Shown in pieces: positions 63,859-64,000 of a stretch of 64,000 nucleotides of DNA. The DNA is from Phycisphaerae bacterium. Lineage in GTDB: Bacteria > Planctomycetota > Phycisphaerae > Phycisphaerales > Phycisphaeraceae. The DNA lies in the NCBI GenBank assembly GCA_030426385.1, contig JAUHYI010000014.1:1-64000 (forward strand). Direction: 5' to 3'. The notes beneath the pieces were generated by a model, which did not search any database, was not told the DNA's origin, and saw nothing but the letters and a program-made list of their open reading frames with translations. The translations under genes and the position numbers were made by a program. Every line of letters begins with the position of its first letter. Position 1 is the stretch's first letter.

Positions 63859-64000
63859 ATGGAAAAAACCCAAACCCAAACTCAAATGCAAACCCACACG
63901 CAAACCGTTCTTTCACGAGTACGAGTACAAAGCTCAGGCCTGCCGCTTGTCCGATCATGTTTGCACACATTCGCCATCGTACTGGCGATCAGCCTTGCGC
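63859..64000 (+). CDS. N-terminal part of an exported protein, cut by window end
   Basis: The frame MEKTQTQTQMQTHTQTVL continues through basic residues into the hydrophobic run HTFAIVLAISLA at the window end, as in a signal peptide with a long n-region. A second frame from 63848 is also open but less protein-like. The product cannot be told. Confidence 0.4.
   Translation, partial: MEKTQTQTQMQTHTQTVLSRVRVQSSGLPLVRSCLHTFAIVLAISLA

Overview
The window looks like a chromosomal segment of a planctomycete, most likely class Phycisphaerae. This is inferred from gene content, not from a marker gene. The clues are four PEP-CTERM proteins, two pseudopilin-like proteins with GFTLIELLVVIS leaders, two neutral-ceramidase-like proteins, a heparinase II/III-like lyase, a sialidase, a GntR-LacI hybrid regulator and kdsA (a Kdo-containing Gram-negative envelope). 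No rRNA, prophage, plasmid or CRISPR was seen.

Positions 1-26150 are almost entirely minus-strand and form a cell-surface polysaccharide cluster. Read in transcription order it has a specialised NusG-like factor (25668-26150), a long leader rich in G/C tracts, glycosyltransferases of GT2 and GT4 type, an O-antigen ligase/polymerase-like membrane protein, two flippases, two sulfotransferases, a GmhA-like SIS isomerase, a dolichol-phosphate-mannose-synthase-like GT2, a PEP-CTERM SGNH esterase, and finally a Gfo/Idh oxidoreductase coupled to an AlkP-superfamily phosphohydrolase that runs off the left edge. ATGA-type overlaps link several pairs. The likely product is a sulfated heteropolysaccharide.

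Positions 26500-32000 hold metabolic genes: an AGT/SPT aminotransferase with a leaderless-type promoter, a cytosine-deaminase-like enzyme with a repeat-encoded proline tail, an alpha/beta hydrolase, deoC, kdsA and tRNA-Ile(GAT). The spaces between them are full of repeats.

Positions 32257-43755 form a first glycan or lipid degradation locus. The minus arm has a DegT aminotransferase, two ceramidase-like paralogues and a LamG PEP-CTERM protein. The plus arm has a GntR-LacI regulator, a pseudopilin, an isochorismatase-fold hydrolase and a large heparinase II/III-like lyase. A clear sigma-70 promoter and candidate operators lie between the arms. Positions 44186-54802 form a second locus: AraC regulator, small unknown protein, sialidase, PEP-CTERM protein, second AraC regulator, six-hairpin glycosidase-like protein, SDR and enolase-superfamily dehydratase.

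Positions 54803-64000 contain a decayed fragment, another pseudopilin, a sigma-54 activator whose receiver has lost its phospho-acceptor Asp, a 2,4-diaminopentanoate-dehydrogenase-like protein, a PEP-CTERM protein, gamma-glutamyltransferase and an M23 peptidase. The intergenic spaces carry several repeat families. One copy is a 117-bp inverted-repeat element flanked by a 9-bp direct repeat, which is the signature of a MITE.
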